A stretch of DNA of 64,000 nt, taken from Vesta saturnalis (lineage: Eukaryota; Arthropoda; Insecta; Coleoptera; Lampyridae). The translations under genes and the position numbers were made by a program. Below, one piece after another: positions 8,697 through 19,338 of the stretch; within the stretch, counting starts at the first letter, position 1; each line of letters begins with the position of its first letter. The notes beneath the pieces are model-generated. The model was not told the origin of the DNA, did not search any database, and was given only the letters and a program-made list of their open reading frames with translations. The stretch lies in NCBI GenBank assembly GCA_036346205.1, contig JARFJB010002009.1:5414001-5478000 (forward strand). Reading direction: 5' to 3'.

Positions 8697-11366
8697 TGGG
8701 TGACCATATTTATTTTCAGAAAAATAAGTACAGAAATAAAAAGTAACAAAAAGTTGTATTAGGAATAGATAAAAACGGACAAATCAAAGAACTAAATGTA
8801 GAGTGACATAGCCAAGCATCAAAATGAGAATAAAAAATAAAATAATTTTTAATGACACATGCATATACATAATATATGTACCTATATTCCTATATTAGAA
8901 AAAATACAAACACATAAAATACTCTGGCAGAAATGTGTAATGTTATTATTTTGACGTGCCTGCAACGCCATCAGTGGGGTCACCTTTGTGCCAATCGTAT
9001 TTTTGAGAGCTTAGGATAGATTCCAAAATTTGCTTTCTGGTCTTCAAAAACTGGAACATTTCACTGCAAGTCTCATCGAAGTTTGTGTACACTTGCATCA
9101 CAGCTTCTAGTGTCGATATTTTCATTTGCGATTTTTCTGCACTCCAGTAGTTATTAATATTAGAGAATAGTCGCTCAATTGACGCACTTGTTCCAGGAAG
9201 ACAAAAAATCTCACAATTTTTGAAATCTTCACTTGATCCAGACCCTTGATTCCATTTAAATACTTCAACCCATCGATCTTCGGTAGCTATATTTTCGAGT
9301 TCCACTCGGCAATTTTATCTTCTGACAGTTTAGCTTGTAATAGACTAACTTCATCGAAGAGTTCGTCCTCATTCAGTGTCGAACCCAAGTAGTCTTTAAA
9401 AGCAGCATATGAACACAAAATTTGATTCCATGAAACTTGGTTTCTCAAATTTATGCCTTCAAAGAGCCTTAATTCATTTAAATTTGTACTCCAATTCTTC
9501 AAGTAACTCACACAATTTGAATAAAATAATCTAACCTGTGAGATAAAGTCATCTCGACAGTTTAAACTACCTTCCCAATTGTCAAGTTGTAAAAGGATTC
9601 TCTTACTTTAAGCGGCAAAATAATTCATTCAAACGATTTTCAAGCTTATTTTGAAGATCGAAATACTCTAGAGCGGCCTCTGTTGCATATTTTGTCACCC
9701 TCTACCTTTAATATGACTTTGTGAAATATAGAAGCAATGTTGTGTACAAACCACATCCAAATTTCGCTGGTGCGACACTCAAAAATTGCTTCAAAATCAT
9801 TGGACAATTTTCAATAGACAAAAGTATGCTTTCAACGGTTCGTACATTTGTAGAATTCGTTCAATTGCGGGCATCACTTAAAAATCTTGTTTTAGAAAAT
9901 GATAACATCTTTTTGTATTCAACATTAACAAAGTCGCAGAATTGTTTAAGTTTATTTACTCTCACTGTATAAATATAGAAATGCTTAAATAACTTAACAA
10001 CAATAACCTCAACGTCAATTGGTAAGACGTCCGTAGCATTTTGTACGCAATTGTTCAAAATGTGTAACACAACCAATGCCAACCAGAGGTTTGCCACGAG
10101 AAGCATTCAATTTTGCAAGGTTGTTCACTCCTTTCTTTTCATTCCAAAATTTGTATTGGTATTATCAGCAGCTAATCCAATACACTTGTCCACTAAATTG
10201 TGGGTTTTCAAAGTATTAAACACATTACTATTTAACTGTTCTGATGTTTCACCAGGTAAGTCTTGCAACTGAAGTAATTTCACTTGAATACCTTTTTCAC
10301 AATTAAAGTATCTCTCCAACAAAGGTACTATTTTAATTTCTTTGTGGTTGGACGAATCGATCATGATGCTAACAAAATGTGCTTTATGTAGATCAAGTTC
10401 CAATCGCAACTGGGATTCTTTAGCAAAAACATTTTTACAATGGCTTCAGTTTTGGTTCGAGCTGCCATAAATTTGGGCTCAAACATGTTCGCTATTAGCT
10501 TTGATGTGCAATCCAAAGATCTAAAACTCTGCTGATGCTTGATCGTATGATACCGAAAGTACCTTCCTTGGCTGCAATTAACATATTTTCAGAGCTGAAG
10601 TTTTCACTTTTGAAAAAAGTGTTTAGTGTAGCTTTTAGACTTCGTATTTGCAGCTAATGTATGCTTTTACTTGGTTAGATGAGCCTTAATATTGCTGCGA
10701 CCACTGTTGGAAATATCAACATCACTTTTACAAATTTCACAGTACACAATATGCGGACTCAATTTATTTTTATTTTCATAAACGGATATTCTTTCTGTAA
10801 CTCCAAATTAAAATGACACTTTCTTCGAGACGGTGCCATGTTTACGCAAATAATGCACAAGTAGGTAACTGAAATCAAACGACGTTGCTTTTAGTAAGCG
10901 AAACCAGCACAGAAAACCAGACTGCATTCAACAAAACAATTAACAAATAATATGTTCGCTTGCTGTCGAACGGTAGAACTCGTGTAGAATTGAACTTGTT
11001 TAGTCTTAGTCCGAGCGCTGTCGCTATTTATACGCGGCTCGCTAAACTTGCTTCGATTCTCGCACATTCCAGTCGAGCATTCTGGGCTGTGCGTCTAGGA
11101 TAATCGAGGGCGGACTGGAACGTTCGAAACAAACTACGCGAACATTCTCAACAACTTCTTAACGTCGTTATTGCATCATGATCAGTGAATCACCGATAAG
11201 CATTCTTTTTAAATAAAAATAAATATTTTGGTATACCTATTTGCGATATTTGCATCTTCAAGAAAAAGAACGTACATTTTAGTGTACTTCATGCTTCTAT
11301 TAAGGACCTTAGGACACTGGCAGAAAAGAAAGTACTGTCCTACTAAAATAAGTACGTATGGTCACC
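8697..11366 (-). mobile_element. Decayed hAT element
   Basis: Imperfect inverted ends flank the transposase relic: GGGTGACCATATTTATTTTC at ~8698 and TATGGTCACC at ~11357-11366. Both are followed inward by 'aataagtac'-type sequence. The flanks TATATAAT and TATAATAT are compatible with a degenerate 8-bp hAT target duplication. The minus-strand gene occupies 8946-10839. End coordinates are approximate. Confidence 0.55.
8946..10839 (-). pseudogene. hAT transposase (BED finger, SCAND3/ZMYM6-like), fragmented
   Basis: The start codon is at 10839 (MAPSRRKCHFNLELQKEYPF). A BED-like zinc finger follows (VYCEICKSDVDISNSGRSNI then KAHL). Further pieces are HFVSIMIDSSNHKEIKIVPL and CIGLAADNTNTNFG (10409-10125), VLHILNNCVQNATDVLPIDV (10106-9861), NQVSWNQILCSYAAFKDYLG (9511-9287), and the hAT C-terminal dimerisation domain LPGTSASIERLFSNINNYWS (9305-8946). 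Several frameshifts and stops separate them. This layout matches animal hAT transposases often annotated as SCAND3 or ZBED-like proteins. The length fits an almost full-length ancestral gene (~630 codons). Confidence 0.85.
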
Positions 11367-11689
11367 GTATAATATAATAGCAATATCACAGTATCTTAGT
11401 AACAACAAATTAGTACTGTCGACTTTATTTCACTGCATTTGCATTTAAAACTTGCCGAAAATACTGAATCTTTTATTATTTTGTTCCAGTTTCATGGTGC
11501 AAAATAAAATAAAACATTACTGTACCACGATAATTGTAGATTATGGTCAGAAATAAAGCCTGCTTCGCGTGCTTTTAACATTCTCGAGCATAATCTTTGA
11601 TTATTAATACATAAATATCTATTAAAGTGAATCTATAGTTGCAACATAGCTTTTCACGCCATTTGACTTTGTCTACAGGAAAATCAAAA
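11367..11689. other. AT-rich spacer
   Basis: No gene or repeat is recognised between the hAT end and the PLE. Confidence 0.4.
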
Positions 11690-11724
11690 AAATACACCCA
11701 CGTACCACAAAATTAAAAACAAGC

Positions 11725-11749
11725 GTTTCGATAGCTACTATATCATCAG
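11725..11749 (-). ncRNA. Second hammerhead-like core (minus strand)
   Basis: On the minus strand CTGATGA (11749-11743) is followed by a weaker stem and GAAAC (11729-11725). It is the inverted copy of 13263-13290 with changes in the stem. Confidence 0.35.
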
Positions 11750-12880
11750 CGGTCGACTAGGGACAAAAAATTTTCAACTATATACATCACGAGTAAGTTG
11801 CTAATGTGAAAGTGAAAGTTATGAAAGTTTAATGAGTTCTGAGTAGCCTAAAGGTCCTTGATCATCATTATTCATTAGAATTTGTTTTTAAGATTTCTAA
11901 ACTTTCAACAATCAAGTTCGTGCTTATTATAACAGGTTTGATTAATGATACCTCATCTACTACATGATTTTTATCTAACATATGTAGGCAGAGACTTGTC
12001 CCAACGTTTGTATTTTATATGAGCTAAATGTCGTTTAGTTTGCATATATTTGTTCACAATTTTACAATTAATCTTATAAATTTGACCTATCCTGCTATCC
12101 ACTTTATCATTTGGATCGCCTAAAAGAGTTTAAACTATTATCTGAAGTAGTGACTGTTTTCAAATTAATTTTGAAAGATTTTAGGTAGACCTTTTGTATA
12201 AGCAGGATAGTTTGGTAACTTTACATACTTGTTTCTATTCGTTCTCTAGCGTTACCTAATGTAGTTACGTTCTTAATCCTCATCCTAGTGTTTGTTTCCT
12301 AACTATATTCATAACATATTCATCTGAAACTCATGTATATCAATTCCTTTAATAGTGATTCTTATTATAATTTTGAACTGAAAGAGGAAAATTAAGCAAT
12401 CTATGAACAAAAAGTTAAAAGCAGTTTAATTCTACAATGATTTGAGTCATTGGTTATGAATCTACTAGTTTCCTTACGATAAATATCTATATCTAGTTTA
12501 CTACCATTTCTTGTTACCAAGTATCAAGCGGAGACTGTCATTCCTCTATCTCATAGGTAAATTTATTGTCGGAAATTTAGAAATTAAAGTTTCTACAATT
12601 CTAAGTAAAATTTTAGTATTAAGGATGGCAAACACATCATCCACATATCTAATCAAACTCTAGGAAAATAAGGCAAATACCAGTTAATTTAAGTCTGTCT
12701 CAAATTTACCCATAAATTTAGATTGGCTATAAACGAAATTTAATGCATTTCGTACCATGTTCTTGCTATAGAACGAATTGATGGTTAATTTTGAAAAGGT
12801 TTGTTTCATACACAAATCTGTTAATTTAAGAAAATTTCTACATTTCTATCGTCCAAATGGTTTTGTTTGAAAACATCTTC
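11730..12880 (-). pseudogene. PLE reverse transcriptase plus GIY-YIG C-terminus, decayed
   Basis: On the minus strand, ~12650-12620 reads LIRYVDDVFAILNTKILLRI, the RT catalytic YVDD box. It is preceded by a degenerate SLKFMG-type segment and followed by SLISKFPTI and DIDIYRKET-like pieces. At ~12120-11880 the frame pieces VDSRIGQIYKINCKIVNKY, LAHIKYKRWDKSLPTYVR and ESLEILKN resemble the GIY-YIG endonuclease tail of Penelope-like elements. Many stops and frameshifts are present, so it is a dead copy. The 5' half of the RT is missing. Confidence 0.65.
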
Positions 12881-13330
12881 TAAATAAGATTAATTGTAAA
12901 AATTGTAACAAATATATGAAAACTATAACGACCTACAAAATTTTCTTTAAAGAACATTTAGCTCATAAAATACAAACGTTGGGCAGTCTAGGTTACATTG
13001 TTTTGATAAAAATCATGTATTAGATAAGGTATGCATTAATCAAACCTGTTATAATAAGCACGAATCTTGATTTTATGCAAAGTTTGTAGACTCTTCAAAC
13101 AAACAAATTAAAATGTAATAATGATGATCAAGGACCTTTAGGTACTCTGAACTCATTAAATTTCATAATTTCAAACATTTCACTTTCACAGATTAGCAAC
13201 AAAGCTTATCGCATGATGGTATATAGTTAAACATTTATATTTAGTCACGTCCTAGTGAACGACTGATGATGATAGCGTAGCTATCGAAACGCGTTCGGTG
13301 TTTTTTAATTTTGTTCACAGTTCCAGTGTT
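12880..13330 (+). repeat. Inverted 3' arm of PLE 1
   Basis: The plus-strand copy of the element's 3' part begins KINCKNCNKYMKT and continues with LAHKIQTLGSLG and LIKPVIISTN. It shares 'acctgttataataagcacga' with the reverse complement of ~11930. It ends after the hammerhead-like motif at 13263-13290. Confidence 0.7.
13263..13290 (+). ncRNA. Hammerhead-ribozyme-like core in PLE 3' arm
   Basis: CTGATGA (13263-13269) is followed by a bulged T. A perfect six-base stem comes next (GATAGC 13271-13276, loop GTA, GCTATC 13280-13285), then GAAAC (13286-13290). This is the order of the hammerhead catalytic core. Penelope-like elements are known to carry hammerheads in their terminal repeats. Helices I and III are not convincingly defined, although GTGAAC (~13254) and GTTCAC (~13313) could pair as helix I. 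The opposite arm keeps the same core at 11725-11749 on minus. Confidence 0.45.
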
Positions 13331-13375
13331 CTAAATTTTTCAAATACACGAAAATCGTTGGATCTCGAGTGACCT

Positions 13376-13537
13376 TGTAGCGTCCCCCTATCTTAAAAAG
13401 TGTAATTTGAACTTATTTGCAATAATGCAAATTCAAGAACAAAACAATCGCCAAGTGATTTATCTTGACTTGACTGACAATAATGTTACTATTACTCAAA
13501 TTAATTGCCTGCCTTACTTGGACTTTCCTGTCAAAAA
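13376..13537 (+). mobile_element. 5' piece of a long LTR, interrupted
   Basis: It begins TGTAGCGTCCCCC and follows the start of the LTR family also found at 23280, 27476, 39738 and 60004 (reverse). It breaks off at 13537, where a CACTG-bounded element begins, and resumes at 15337. The short frame at 13407-13595 is spurious. Confidence 0.8.
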
Positions 13538-13632
13538 CACTGGGGAACAATTTGAAACAGAATTGCTGTTGACTTCGATTTTTAAGCTGTTTTAGTAGTT
13601 TTTATATTTCACAAAATAAATAGTGTTAGTTT

Positions 13633-13693
<61 letters not shown>
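13633..13693. repeat. (TA)n microsatellite
   Basis: About 60 bases of almost pure TA repeat, interrupted once by 'ttatataat', lie inside the CACTG-bounded element upstream of its gene. Confidence 0.95.
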
Positions 13694-13696
<3 letters not shown>

Positions 13697-13754
13697 CAAA
13701 TTTTCCTATGTCTACCTCTGATAGTTCGTCGTAATGTAAACAGCACCATTCATG

Positions 13755-15080
13755 TTGTTATGTAGTGAGTTTACCATTCCCAGTCAACGGGCAAACATCA
13801 GTACATTTGAAGGCAAGCCTATTTTGCTTATTTTAAAGTAAAACTTGGTGACCAAGATAAATCATGGGCTCCTCACAAAGTCTGCAACAGTGTGGAGGGT
13901 TTACGAATGTGACGAACATGTGATAAACTTCCGTTTGGTATACCAATGATTTGGCGAGAGCCCAAAGATCACTTAAGTGATTGCTACTTTTGTATAGTGA
14001 AAACGTCAGGATACAACAAGAAAAACAAATATAAAATAGAGTACCCTAGTTTACCGTCAGCTGAAATTTCAGTGCCAGTTTTTCAAGAAATACAGGAATA
14101 TGAGTCAGGTGAAGATCGAAGTGACTCCAAGGACGAAGATTTTAAAGTTTACGATGATTGCGTTCGTAAGGGATTCAATCAGCATGATTTTGTACGAGAT
14201 TTGGGACTATTAAAAAAAGCATCAGAACTGTTAGCATTAAAATTGCTTGAAAACGGAGCTAAAGTCACTTACTTTCGATCCTATAACGTATCCTGAATGG
14301 CGATTGTTTATAGATAGCTCAAAGCGTGGCTTAAAGTGTGTTCTCCTACACAATGGAAATTTGTACGGGTCAGTTCTAATATGCCATTCAGTTTCTTTGC
14401 TTGAAGAATAGGAAGACATAAAGAGAGTCATTGACTTGATGCAATATAACATGCACCAATGGATCATCTGTGTTGAGCTTAAAATGGTCTGTTTCCTACT
14501 TGGCCAGCAAGGCGAATATACCAAGTCTCCCAGTTTTTTGGGTATCTGGGATAGCAGAGCTCGTGAGAAGCATTAGGGATGACTGGCCGCAAGATCTGAA
14601 CTGAGACCTGGTGATCCAAACATTCTAAATCAGAAAAATTATATTTCGCACTTTGCATAAAAACTGGGTCATGAGCAATCTGTTACACTTTGTCAATTGA
14701 GGAACTGTTTAAGTATATAATTTCGGCATTCCTAGTCTGTCATTTGAAAAGGTAAAGGCTGGCGTGTCCAAAATTCGAACTCAAAGATGAACGTTTTATT
14801 GAAACAATAACGAACTTGCAAAGAATGCTTGGTTGGCACTCAAAATATTGTTAAGACTTTCTTAAATACAGCCAATTACATCGAATTATTCAACAACTCT
14901 TAGACAGCTTTAAAAGCTTAATGTAAATGATATCAAACTGCATTTTTACAAGTATCTTGTTAGCTTCCAGAAAATCTTGGGGCTGAGCGATGAACAGAAG
15001 CGAGGTATCAGGGTAGATGGGATGTCAGTATGATGGCTGACTACTGTTAGCATCAAGCGAGAATGTCAAGATTGAACACT
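13755..15080 (+). pseudogene. Uncharacterised multicopy arthropod protein, probable transposase (copy A)
   Basis: Pieces in order: a degenerate Cys-rich start (SCCYVV, ~13757); YFAYFKVKLGDQDKSWAPHKVC (~13826-13885); PMIWREPKDHLSDCYFCIVK and DYPSLPSAEI-like text (13946-14296); ITYPEWRLFIDSSKRGLKCV with LLHNGN (~14284-14360); ICVELKMVCFLLGQQGEYTK; WDSRAREKH; LRPGDPNILN; and a C-terminal SVMMADYC-like end (~15030). I recognise this as a family of unnamed proteins present in many copies in insect genomes. The WRLFIDSSK, CGDLKV-type and CxxC...WDSR blocks look like an RNase H-fold transposase core; that role is inferred. Stops and frameshifts make it a pseudogene. Confidence 0.7.
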
Positions 15081-15336
15081 CAGGAAAAGCTATAATTTTC
15101 CATAATGTCTTTTTTATTTTGTATAAACAACTTAATTTTAATATATTAACCTCTGTATGAGTAAAATATTCTAATATGGCAGTTCATCTTATTTTCCTTT
15201 ATGCCCATTTTGTACCAGTTTGAAGGTGAATGGAACGCATAGTAAACTTGACGTAATAGAAAACTGTAATATTTTGAATTCAGAGACAAAATTAGTAAAA
15301 AAGTCACAGATCCAAGTCTACAAAATTGTGTTCGTG

Positions 15337-16925
15337 TAATTAAAACATTTATTTACAAGTCTGATATTTAATTACTGCAAACCTCAAATCTGATCAAACG
15401 AAGTGACCGTCTATGTAACTTTATGCTATTTGACTGAGATAGGCTAGATGAGGTAAGTGTTGCATCATGTGGGCAGGTAACAATGAAACTACTCAAATTA
15501 AATTAACTAGCTTTGCGCAATGGTGATTGAGTCCGTTAATGTACTATTGGAAAGAACCACCATAAACCCACTTTATTCAAATAGGTAATTGCAAGTACAT
15601 TAATAAATCAAATAACACAAAAAAAAAAAGGTAAAAATTATGTAAACCATTAAATGAGGTTAAACTGTGACAAATTATAACAAAGAAAATAAATAAAGCC
15701 ATTTAGTTACATAAACACAAAACCATGTAGTCACCCATTGTGTCATAAATAATCAAATAAAATCGTAATACCAAACATGTGGCCCTTTAAAACCAACCAT
15801 CTCGGTCTTTAAGTAAATAGCACATAAAACAATAAGGAAAATTACAGTACATATAAAATGCAACAGTAAATTGAAGGTGATAATAAGGTAAAGACAAGGA
15901 CAAAATAAAAAGACAAGATTTACCTACAATTGTACAGTGACTACTAAAGCAAAATACATACGAAAAGTAAATTAAAAAAGAAATTAGTTCGAAAACAATT
16001 CTACTTATCAAACTCATTCAACAAAAAATGTTATAATTAGGTCATAACATCGTGACCGATATGTTTGAGGGTTAGAAAATACACCCCTTGCTCAATATTC
16101 ATCAGTACAACAATAAAATAAATATTCGAGTTGTTTAATGTCATTTGGACCCGGGTATGAAAATTCCTTAAATTAATAAGCGGCTCTACGATTTAACAAA
16201 TATAAAGATAAACAAAAACAACAATGCTAATTCACACAAATACAAGAGTGAGGGAGCCCTGATGTTTTTTTTTAAGATTTCCAATGAGCCCACCGAATAA
16301 GATACCTTTAAAGGCAATGCTCGATTTTTAATAGGTAATATAGGCTTGTAGTTTTTGCCATTAATTTATATAAAAATACTTACACTGAATGTATTTTTAG
16401 TTAAACACTACCAAATCCGAGTTAAGATAGGGTTTAAAACTCCGCGACGACATTAATTTTGGAAAAATTTACATTAAAACATAAAAAAAAGAAAAGAACG
16501 AATTAGCGTTTTAGGTGCTAAAGGTACACGAAAAATATTTATAGACCGAACGATTTAAACAAGAGTTTCTGATTAAAAAATAAATGCAATCAGGCTGGAT
16601 CAAAGTTTCACTACAGCCTCCATACTCTTGGTTTCCAACTAACTATGTGTACTCACGAAAATCAATCCCCGTGTTTCAAAAGTAAAAATTGTATTTTTGA
16701 GTTATTAAACTCTTTGGGATGAAATGAATACTTTCATATTATATTCTTGGGGTTTAACCCCTTTCGATTGCATCATGGAGCTACCAGTTAGGTCCGGGCT
16801 GCGTTCAATAATGACACTTATCAGGTGTTTTAAACCTTCCGGATCAATTTAATTTGATTTTAGGGGATAAACACTTGTTTTACAGGTAGGTCGACCATAA
16901 ATTTTTCCCTCAAGTTGTAACGGTA
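15337..16925 (+). mobile_element. Remainder of the interrupted LTR (copy A)
   Basis: Aligns by eye with 23440-24860, 39920-41090 and 59680-58500 (reverse). Shared blocks include 'ctgatatttaattact', 'gatgaggtaagtgttgcatc', 'accaccataaacccactttat', 'accaaacatgtggccc' and 'aaaatcaatccccgt'. The last ~250 bases (from ~16690) match copy B but not the solo LTRs, so this is another subfamily or a further insertion. The minus frame 15787-16017 recurs in other copies. Confidence 0.7.
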
Positions 16926-16949
16926 TAAACGGGGGTAGAACGGGATTAC

Positions 16950-18525
16950 AGATAAATTGGCCTTTTGCCCCGACTAGCCAGCGTTTGGGTGTAGGTCAGA
17001 TGTTAAAAAAATTGCCATCCAGAATAGTAAATCTACGTAAGTCACAATAGGGTTGAAGACAAAATCGAGGGTTTGGGGCCAGAATGTTTGGTAGTCAAAT
17101 AAGGGTTTTGCCAAAATTACGAGTACATAGCGTGTCTAAACATCCAAAAACATGCGCTTTGTAATAACGATAATACAAAGAAAGAACTGAAACCATCCTT
17201 CTTGCTGAAGGGACTGTATGTGAGAAGTTAAGGACAGGTCATTTATAAGCCTAATCGCTCTCTTTTGAATACTATCAACGATATCGAGAGCGTTTGGAGA
17301 GCACTAACCCAGAGGTGAGAATTATATTCCAGATAAGGAGTTGTCGGGAGGTAAAGTACTGCTTAGATCTGTACAAAAGCATATTTTACGAGCAGCTGTT
17401 TTGGTAGCTGACAGAAGATGGTCAACCCATGGGAGATTTGAAGATACAGTCATACCCAACAGAGTAATAGTCTGAAAACTTAAGAACTGAGCCATTCATA
17501 CTTACAACAGGAAATGATCGATCTTTTTTTGGCGGACATAAGGCAACCCTGAGTTTTGTTAGCATTAAATTTAACTAGATTATTGCTTCCCATTCGAGAA
17601 TACGTTGAATGTCTTTGTTGATTGAATTTGCCAGTTCTGCTTTAATTTCTTGATTTGACATGGAAGGTGGATGATCACTATTAGTAGACTGAGATGAACT
17701 ACAGTGAAGAGTGCTATCGTCAGCAAAGAAATGGATGGGTGGTTGTGGAAGAAATAAGGTCATTTATGTACAGCAGAAAAGTGTAGGCGCTGTAACGGAT
17801 CCCTGTGGTACGCTCGCGTTAATGCTAACTTCTTTTGAAAAAGCCATCAACTACGATACGTATTCGTCTTTTATTAAGGAAACTAGAAACCCAGTTGATG
17901 AGCGTATCATTTAACCCAAACGAGGTGAGTTTGGTAAGTAAACACTTATGCCAAACTTGGTCAAATGCCTTTGAGGTATGTAAAGCGACTACAACTGTTT
18001 CATCGGACTGCTCTACTGTATTGTTCCAAACTTGGGTCACATATGAAAGAAGATCGCCTGTTGAACGACTTTTCTGATTTCTGAATAGACTAGTATAAAA
18101 TAACGCCTAATCAATCTGTATTGTCACGTATGAAAGAAGATCACCTGTTGAACGACTTTGCCTAAACCCATATTGGTGGTTACTAAGGAGTTTGTTAGTT
18201 TCAAGTAACGTGAGCAGTTGCTGATTGATGGCTTTTTCCATGATTTTAGACAAAATGGAAGTGATGGCAATGGGTCGGGGTTTGAGGAATCGGTCTTATC
18301 GCCTTTTTGGGAGTAGGTTGAACATTTGCTAACTTCCATGATGAAGGAATTCCCAGAAGACATAGAGATCGTACAGAGCTTAGATAGGACTGGTACTAGT
18401 TCGGGGAACATTTCTTTAAGACAATAGCCGTCTGGGCCAGTCGCCTTATTGAGATCAAGCCTACTGATGATCGATTCCAAGAGCTTGTACCGAAAATGAA
18501 TTGGTTTAATGAAAGACTTAGGCAT
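16950..18525 (-). pseudogene. Non-LTR retrotransposon reverse transcriptase (Jockey/CR1-like), 5' truncated
   Basis: On minus: LLESIISRLDLNKATGPDGY (18525-18124), with CTISMSSGNSFIMEVSKCST and a KKGDKTD-like stretch, form the RT fingers. Then FDQVWHKCLLTKLTSFGLND and LINWVSSFLNKRRIRIVVDG follow (18040-17825). The catalytic box is FFADDSTLHCSS (17763-17575, the YxDD motif). Degenerate thumb and tail include LINDLSLTSHIQSLQQ (~17220). Stops and frameshifts occur throughout. The endonuclease and ORF1 are absent, as is usual for 5'-truncated LINEs. The 5' edge abuts copy B of the orphan element at ~18530. Confidence 0.85.
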
Positions 18526-18532
18526 TTCAGAC

Positions 18533-19338
18533 TATAACGTATTTGAATGGCGATTGTTTATAGATAGCTCAAAGCGTAGCTTAAAGTGTGTTCTCCTACA
18601 CAATGGAAATTTGTACGGGTCAGTCCCAATAGGCCATTCAGTTTCTTTGCTTGAAGAATAGGAAGACATAAAGAGAGTCATTGACTTGATGCAATATAAC
18701 ATGCACCAATGGATCATCTGTGTTGACCTTAAAATGATCTGTTTCCTACTTGGCCAGCAACGCGGATGTACCAAGTCTCCCAATTTTTTGTGTATGTGGG
18801 ATAGTAGAGCTCGTGAGAAGCATTAGGTGCAGTCGAACTGGCTGCCAAGATCTGACCTGAGACCTGGTGATCCAAACATTCTAAATCAGCCACTTGTCGA
18901 CAGAAAAAACATTATATTTCCGCCTTTGCATATAAAACTGGGTTTCATGAAGCAATCTGTTACAGCTTTGTCAATTGAAGGAGACTGTTTTAAGTATATC
19001 ATTTCGGCATTCGGTATGATGACTGACTACTGTTGGAGCATCAAGCGAGAATGTCCACAGATTGAACACTCCAGGAAAAGCTATAAGCGAAAATTTTGCC
19101 ATAATATCTTTTTATTATTTTTTGTATGAATAAAATATTCTAATATGTTTGGCCAGTTCTCACCTTATTTTCCTTTGTATGCCCATTTTGTACCAGTTTG
19201 AAGGTAAAGAGAGGGTACGCTGTAGCTTAAAAACTTGACGTAATAGGTAAAAACTGTGAATATTTTTGAATTCAGAAACCAAAAATTAGTCAAAAGGAAG
19301 TCACAGATCCAAGTCAACAAAATTGCTGTTTCCCAGTG
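18533..19338 (+). mobile_element. CACTG-bounded element, copy B (5' truncated)
   Basis: The sequence parallels 14278-15336 of copy A but starts abruptly at 'actataacgtatt'. It keeps the clean right end TTTCCCAGTG at 19329-19338. After this the LTR resumes with TAATTAAAAC, exactly as in copy A. It lacks the left end and the N-terminal half of the gene, and has an internal deletion. Confidence 0.75.
18539..19129 (+). pseudogene. Uncharacterised arthropod orphan protein (copy B), truncated
   Basis: The frame reads EWRLFIDSSKRSLKCVLLHN, then WIICVDLKMICFLLGQQRGC, WDSRAREKH, LRPGDPNILNQPLVDRKNII, FPPLHIKLGFMKQSVTALSI and EGDCFKYIISAFG. It jumps by an internal deletion to MMTDYCWSIKRECPQIEHSR and KSYKRKF, ending near 19129. 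An in-frame TAG follows SLLEE and another stop follows REKH. This copy preserves the PPLHIKLG and DYCW blocks better than copy A. Confidence 0.7.

Larger units (their letters stand above)
11690..13330 (-). mobile_element. Penelope-like element 1, head-to-head inverted copy
   Basis: The two ends are inverted copies: 11690 to ~12110 (read on minus) matches ~12880-13330 (read on plus). Both arms encode remnants of the PLE endonuclease/C-terminal region, and both end with the same 3' sequence including CTGATGA..GAAAC. The reverse-transcriptase relic lies between, on the minus strand. The arrangement is a truncated minus copy joined at its 5' end (~12880) to a plus-strand 3' fragment. Head-to-head fragments are a known feature of PLE insertions. 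Confidence 0.75.
13538..15336 (+). mobile_element. CACTG-bounded element carrying an orphan arthropod gene (copy A)
   Basis: The left end is CACTGGGGAACAATTT at 13538. The right end in this copy is decayed (AAATTG..CGTG, to 15336), but copy B keeps AAATTGCTGTTTCCCAGTG (19320-19338), a good inverted match. The flanks are the two halves of one LTR. Other LTR copies read GACAATAATTAAAAG at this point without the element. The overlap of the flanks implies a 3-base TAA target duplication, with one base changed on the left. The only gene seen is the relic at 13755-15080. CACTG ends with a 3-base duplication resemble the CACTA/CMC superfamily. Confidence 0.7.
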
